From ZC4RG30 sp035556135 (GTDB lineage Bacteria; Pseudomonadota; Gammaproteobacteria; Steroidobacterales; Steroidobacteraceae), in contig DATMFO010000003.1 of assembly GCA_035556135.1 (NCBI GenBank), positions 1,488,001 through 1,552,000 of the forward strand: a DNA stretch of 64,000 nucleotides, written 5' to 3'. Both the position numbers and the translations under genes were made by a program. Under the pieces are notes generated by a model. That model worked only from the letters and a program-made list of their open reading frames with translations, had not been told where the DNA came from and searched no databases. This document shows, in pieces, positions 62,197 through 64,000 of the stretch (positions are counted from its first letter, which is position 1; each line of letters starts with the position of its first letter).

Positions 62197-62934
62197 ATGA
62201 AAGCAGTGTGGATCGTGCCCGCGGTGGCTGTTGCCGCGGTGCTGGGATTTTTCGCGCAGCGGTGGATGGGATCCGCCGCGAGTGATGCGCCCTTCGCAGG
62301 CACCGCGCCCGCCGCTGCAGCAGCGCCAGATGCCCAGGATGGCATTGCCAGCGAAGCCGCAATACCGCCGCTGGTGATCCCCGCCTCACTGCCCACTTTC
62401 TCTCTGGCCGACGCCGATGGCCGGCAGCGCACGTTGCAGGACTGGGCCGGTCGCCCGCTGATGGTCAATTACTGGGCCACCTGGTGCGGCCCCTGCCGTC
62501 GCGAGATCCCGCTGCTGAATGAACTGCGCGCCCGCGGCCAGCCGAAGAACCTGGAAATCATCGGCATCGCCGTCGATTTTCGCGACGATGTGCTGGCTTA
62601 CGCGGACGAGACACCGATTTCCTATCCCCTGCTCATCGGCGAGGACGACGGCCTGAAGGCCGTGGAATCCATGGGCATGCAGCCGGCCTTCCCCTTCACG
62701 GTGTTCGCGGACAGCAAGCAGCGCATCGTCACCGTGAAAGTGGGCGAACTGCACCGCGACGAGGCCGAGCTGATCCTGGCGAAGCTGGGTGACATCGACG
62801 CCGGCACCCTGCCCCTGGAGCAGGCCCGCGGGCAGATCGACGAGGCATTGAAGGAGCTGGCGGCCCGCCGGGCCACAGACGAAGCCGCCGCCAAGGCCGC
62901 CGGGACCCCGGCAGGAAGCCCCGCCAAGGGCTGA
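62197..62934 (+). CDS. TlpA/ResA-like periplasmic thioredoxin
   Basis: 245 residues. A N-terminal membrane anchor (VPAVAVAAVLGFFAQRWM) is followed by an Ala-rich linker and a thioredoxin fold with active site NYWATWCGPCRREIPLLNE and the cis-proline region FPFTVFADSKQ. The C-terminal tail (residues ~215-245) is Ala/Lys-rich and probably disordered. As the next gene after dsbD it is a likely recipient of its electrons, for cytochrome c maturation or other periplasmic thiol reduction. Confidence 0.9.
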   Translation: MKAVWIVPAVAVAAVLGFFAQRWMGSAASDAPFAGTAPAAAAAPDAQDGIASEAAIPPLVIPASLPTFSLADADGRQRTLQDWAGRPLMVNYWATWCGPCRREIPLLNELRARGQPKNLEIIGIAVDFRDDVLAYADETPISYPLLIGEDDGLKAVESMGMQPAFPFTVFADSKQRIVTVKVGELHRDEAELILAKLGDIDAGTLPLEQARGQIDEALKELAARRATDEAAAKAAGTPAGSPAKG

Positions 62935-63018
62935 TCGGCTACTTTCGCCGAAAATAGCGGCAGGATTTCCCCATTTGGGGTTAAATGCCGCCCTTCTGTT
63001 ACCAGGTTGAAACCAACG

Positions 63019-63468
63019 ATGGCGCGGCTGCTGCTGCTGAACGGCCCGAATCTGAATCTGCTGGGCACCCGGGAGCCGGGACTTTACGGCGCGGACACAC
63101 TGGAAACCATCGTCCAGCGCGCCGCCGCCCTGGCCCGCGAGCTGGGTCACGAGCTGGTGGCCCGCCAGAGCAATGCCGAGCATGAGCTGGTGGAGATCGT
63201 GCAGAAGGCCCCCACCGAAGGGGTGTCATTCCTGATCCTGAATCCCGGCGCGTTCACGCACACCAGCGTCGCGCTGCGCGATGCCATCCTCGGCGTGGGC
63301 CTGCCGTTCATCGAAGTGCACCTGTCGAACGTGCACGCACGCGAGCCCTTCCGTCGCCATTCGTATTTCTCCGACATCGCCGTGGGCCAGGTCGTGGGCC
63401 TCGGCGCACTGGGCTACGAGCTGGCCGTGCGCGCCGCCGCCGCGCGGCTGGCCGGCGCTTCCCGCTGA
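63019..63468 (+). CDS. aroQ: 3-Dehydroquinate dehydratase, type II
   Basis: 149 residues from ATG 63019; an in-frame TTG at 63007 is less likely. The family start LLLLNGPNLNLLGTREPGLY (catalytic Tyr in the loop), RQSNAEHELVE, LILNPGAFTHTSVALRDA and IEVHLSNVHAREPFRRHSY (catalytic His) are all intact. It makes 3-dehydroshikimate in the shikimate pathway. The aroQ-accB-accC order is conserved in many Gammaproteobacteria. Confidence 0.96.
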   Translation: MARLLLLNGPNLNLLGTREPGLYGADTLETIVQRAAALARELGHELVARQSNAEHELVEIVQKAPTEGVSFLILNPGAFTHTSVALRDAILGVGLPFIEVHLSNVHAREPFRRHSYFSDIAVGQVVGLGALGYELAVRAAAARLAGASR

Positions 63469-63489
63469 ATCCTTTTTTCTGGAGCCTGC

Positions 63490-63960
63490 ATGGACATTCG
63501 CAAAGTCAAGAAACTGATCGAGCTGCTGGAGGAATCCGGCATCGCGGAAATCGAGATCAAGGAGGGCGAGGAGTCGGTACGGATCAGCCGCGGCGCCACG
63601 GGAACGCCCGCGCCGCAGTATTTCAGCCTGCCCGCGCCGGCTCCTGCCGCCGCCGCTGCGCCGGCACCGGCCGCATCGGCCGCCGCGGATTCAGCGACGG
63701 CGCCGCTGGCACGTCGCAAGGACGACGAGAACGTCATCAGCGCGCCCATGGTGGGCACCTACTACGCGGCCGCCTCGCCCACCGCCAAGCCCTTTGTCGC
63801 CATCGGCGATGAAGTGAAGGAAGGCCAGGTGCTGTGCATCATCGAAGCCATGAAGATGATGAACCAGATCGAGAGCGATCGGGCCGGCAAGGTCACGGCC
63901 ATCATGTGCCAGAACGGCGACCCGGTGGAATTCGGCCAGCCCCTGTTCGTTGTCGAGTAA
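63490..63960 (+). CDS. accB: Biotin carboxyl carrier protein of acetyl-CoA carboxylase
   Basis: 156 residues, GGAG upstream. The N-terminus MDIRKVKKLIELLEESGIAE, an Ala/Pro linker (residues ~45-80) and the biotinyl domain with IEAMKMMNQIESDRAGKV, where the Lys is biotinylated, are standard. It carries CO2 between biotin carboxylase and carboxyltransferase in fatty acid synthesis. Confidence 0.97.
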   Translation: MDIRKVKKLIELLEESGIAEIEIKEGEESVRISRGATGTPAPQYFSLPAPAPAAAAAPAPAASAAADSATAPLARRKDDENVISAPMVGTYYAAASPTAKPFVAIGDEVKEGQVLCIIEAMKMMNQIESDRAGKVTAIMCQNGDPVEFGQPLFVVE

Positions 63961-63970
63961 GCGCGCGCTC

Positions 63971-64000
63971 ATGCTCGACAAAGTCGTCATTGCCAACCGC
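63971..64000 (+). CDS. accC: Biotin carboxylase, first ten codons only
   Basis: ATG 63971 begins MLDKVVIANR, the invariant start of AccC, ten bases after accB. The gene runs past the window edge. Confidence 0.88.
   Translation, partial: MLDKVVIANR

Overview
The window is GC-rich chromosomal DNA from a gammaproteobacterium. The right-hand end carries dsbD, a TlpA-like thioredoxin, aroQ, accB and the first codons of accC in an order typical of that class, and groES-groL sits nearby. Many secreted proteins belong to families common in soil and water lineages such as Steroidobacterales, Nevskiales or Xanthomonadales (DUF6152, DUF6265, DUF4159, DUF2189, MalT-like LuxR regulators, PDZ and coiled-coil membrane proteins). 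The lineage below class level is an inference. I saw no rRNA, tRNA, CRISPR array, complete insertion sequence or prophage.

Layout. 1-5 kb: a LuxR-type regulator cut by the window edge, divergent from a beta-keto acid cleavage enzyme plus MFS transporter pair, then a zinc alcohol dehydrogenase and partner. 5-11 kb: a MalT-like regulator, a SnoaL-like protein, a cytochrome c, a decayed LysR gene, and two members of a membrane-anchored coiled-coil family. 11-25 kb: mostly single housekeeping or secreted genes (metallo-beta-lactamase hydrolase, sugar dehydrogenase, DUF4159 plus dimethylargininase, aminotransferase, thioredoxin-reductase-like enzyme, SlyD, a ParB-like protein, DUF475).

25-49 kb is the most unusual part. 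Three large secreted paralogues (25973-28762 -, 30123-32813 +, 45806-48394 -) each carry an N-terminal G8 domain followed by a parallel beta-helix whose motifs run in the same order as in the animal hyaluronan-degrading proteins CEMIP and TMEM2. A short cytochrome P450 lies between the first two. A probable five-gene operon on the minus strand (37634 down to 32818) encodes a Tat-exported dehalogenase-like protein, a DUF6152 protein, an esterase, and a flavocytochrome pair resembling p-cresol methylhydroxylase or eugenol hydroxylase. The third G8 gene is followed closely by an O-methyltransferase. A GNAT-Rnk fusion and decayed HipA and ribbon-helix-helix remnants lie in the same region.

49-64 kb: the ABC-F ATPase ybiT; a scar holding an IS110-type transposase fragment and a degenerate piece of groL about 4 kb from the intact gene; an ECF sigma factor overlapping a zinc-finger anti-sigma protein with a long periplasmic domain; a PDZ protein; groESL under a CIRCE-like operator; small redox or membrane genes including a 51-residue desulforedoxin-like protein; and the dsbD-tlpA-aroQ-accB-accC run. 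In general terms the left and middle look like accessory catabolic and cell-surface functions, and the right end is conserved core.
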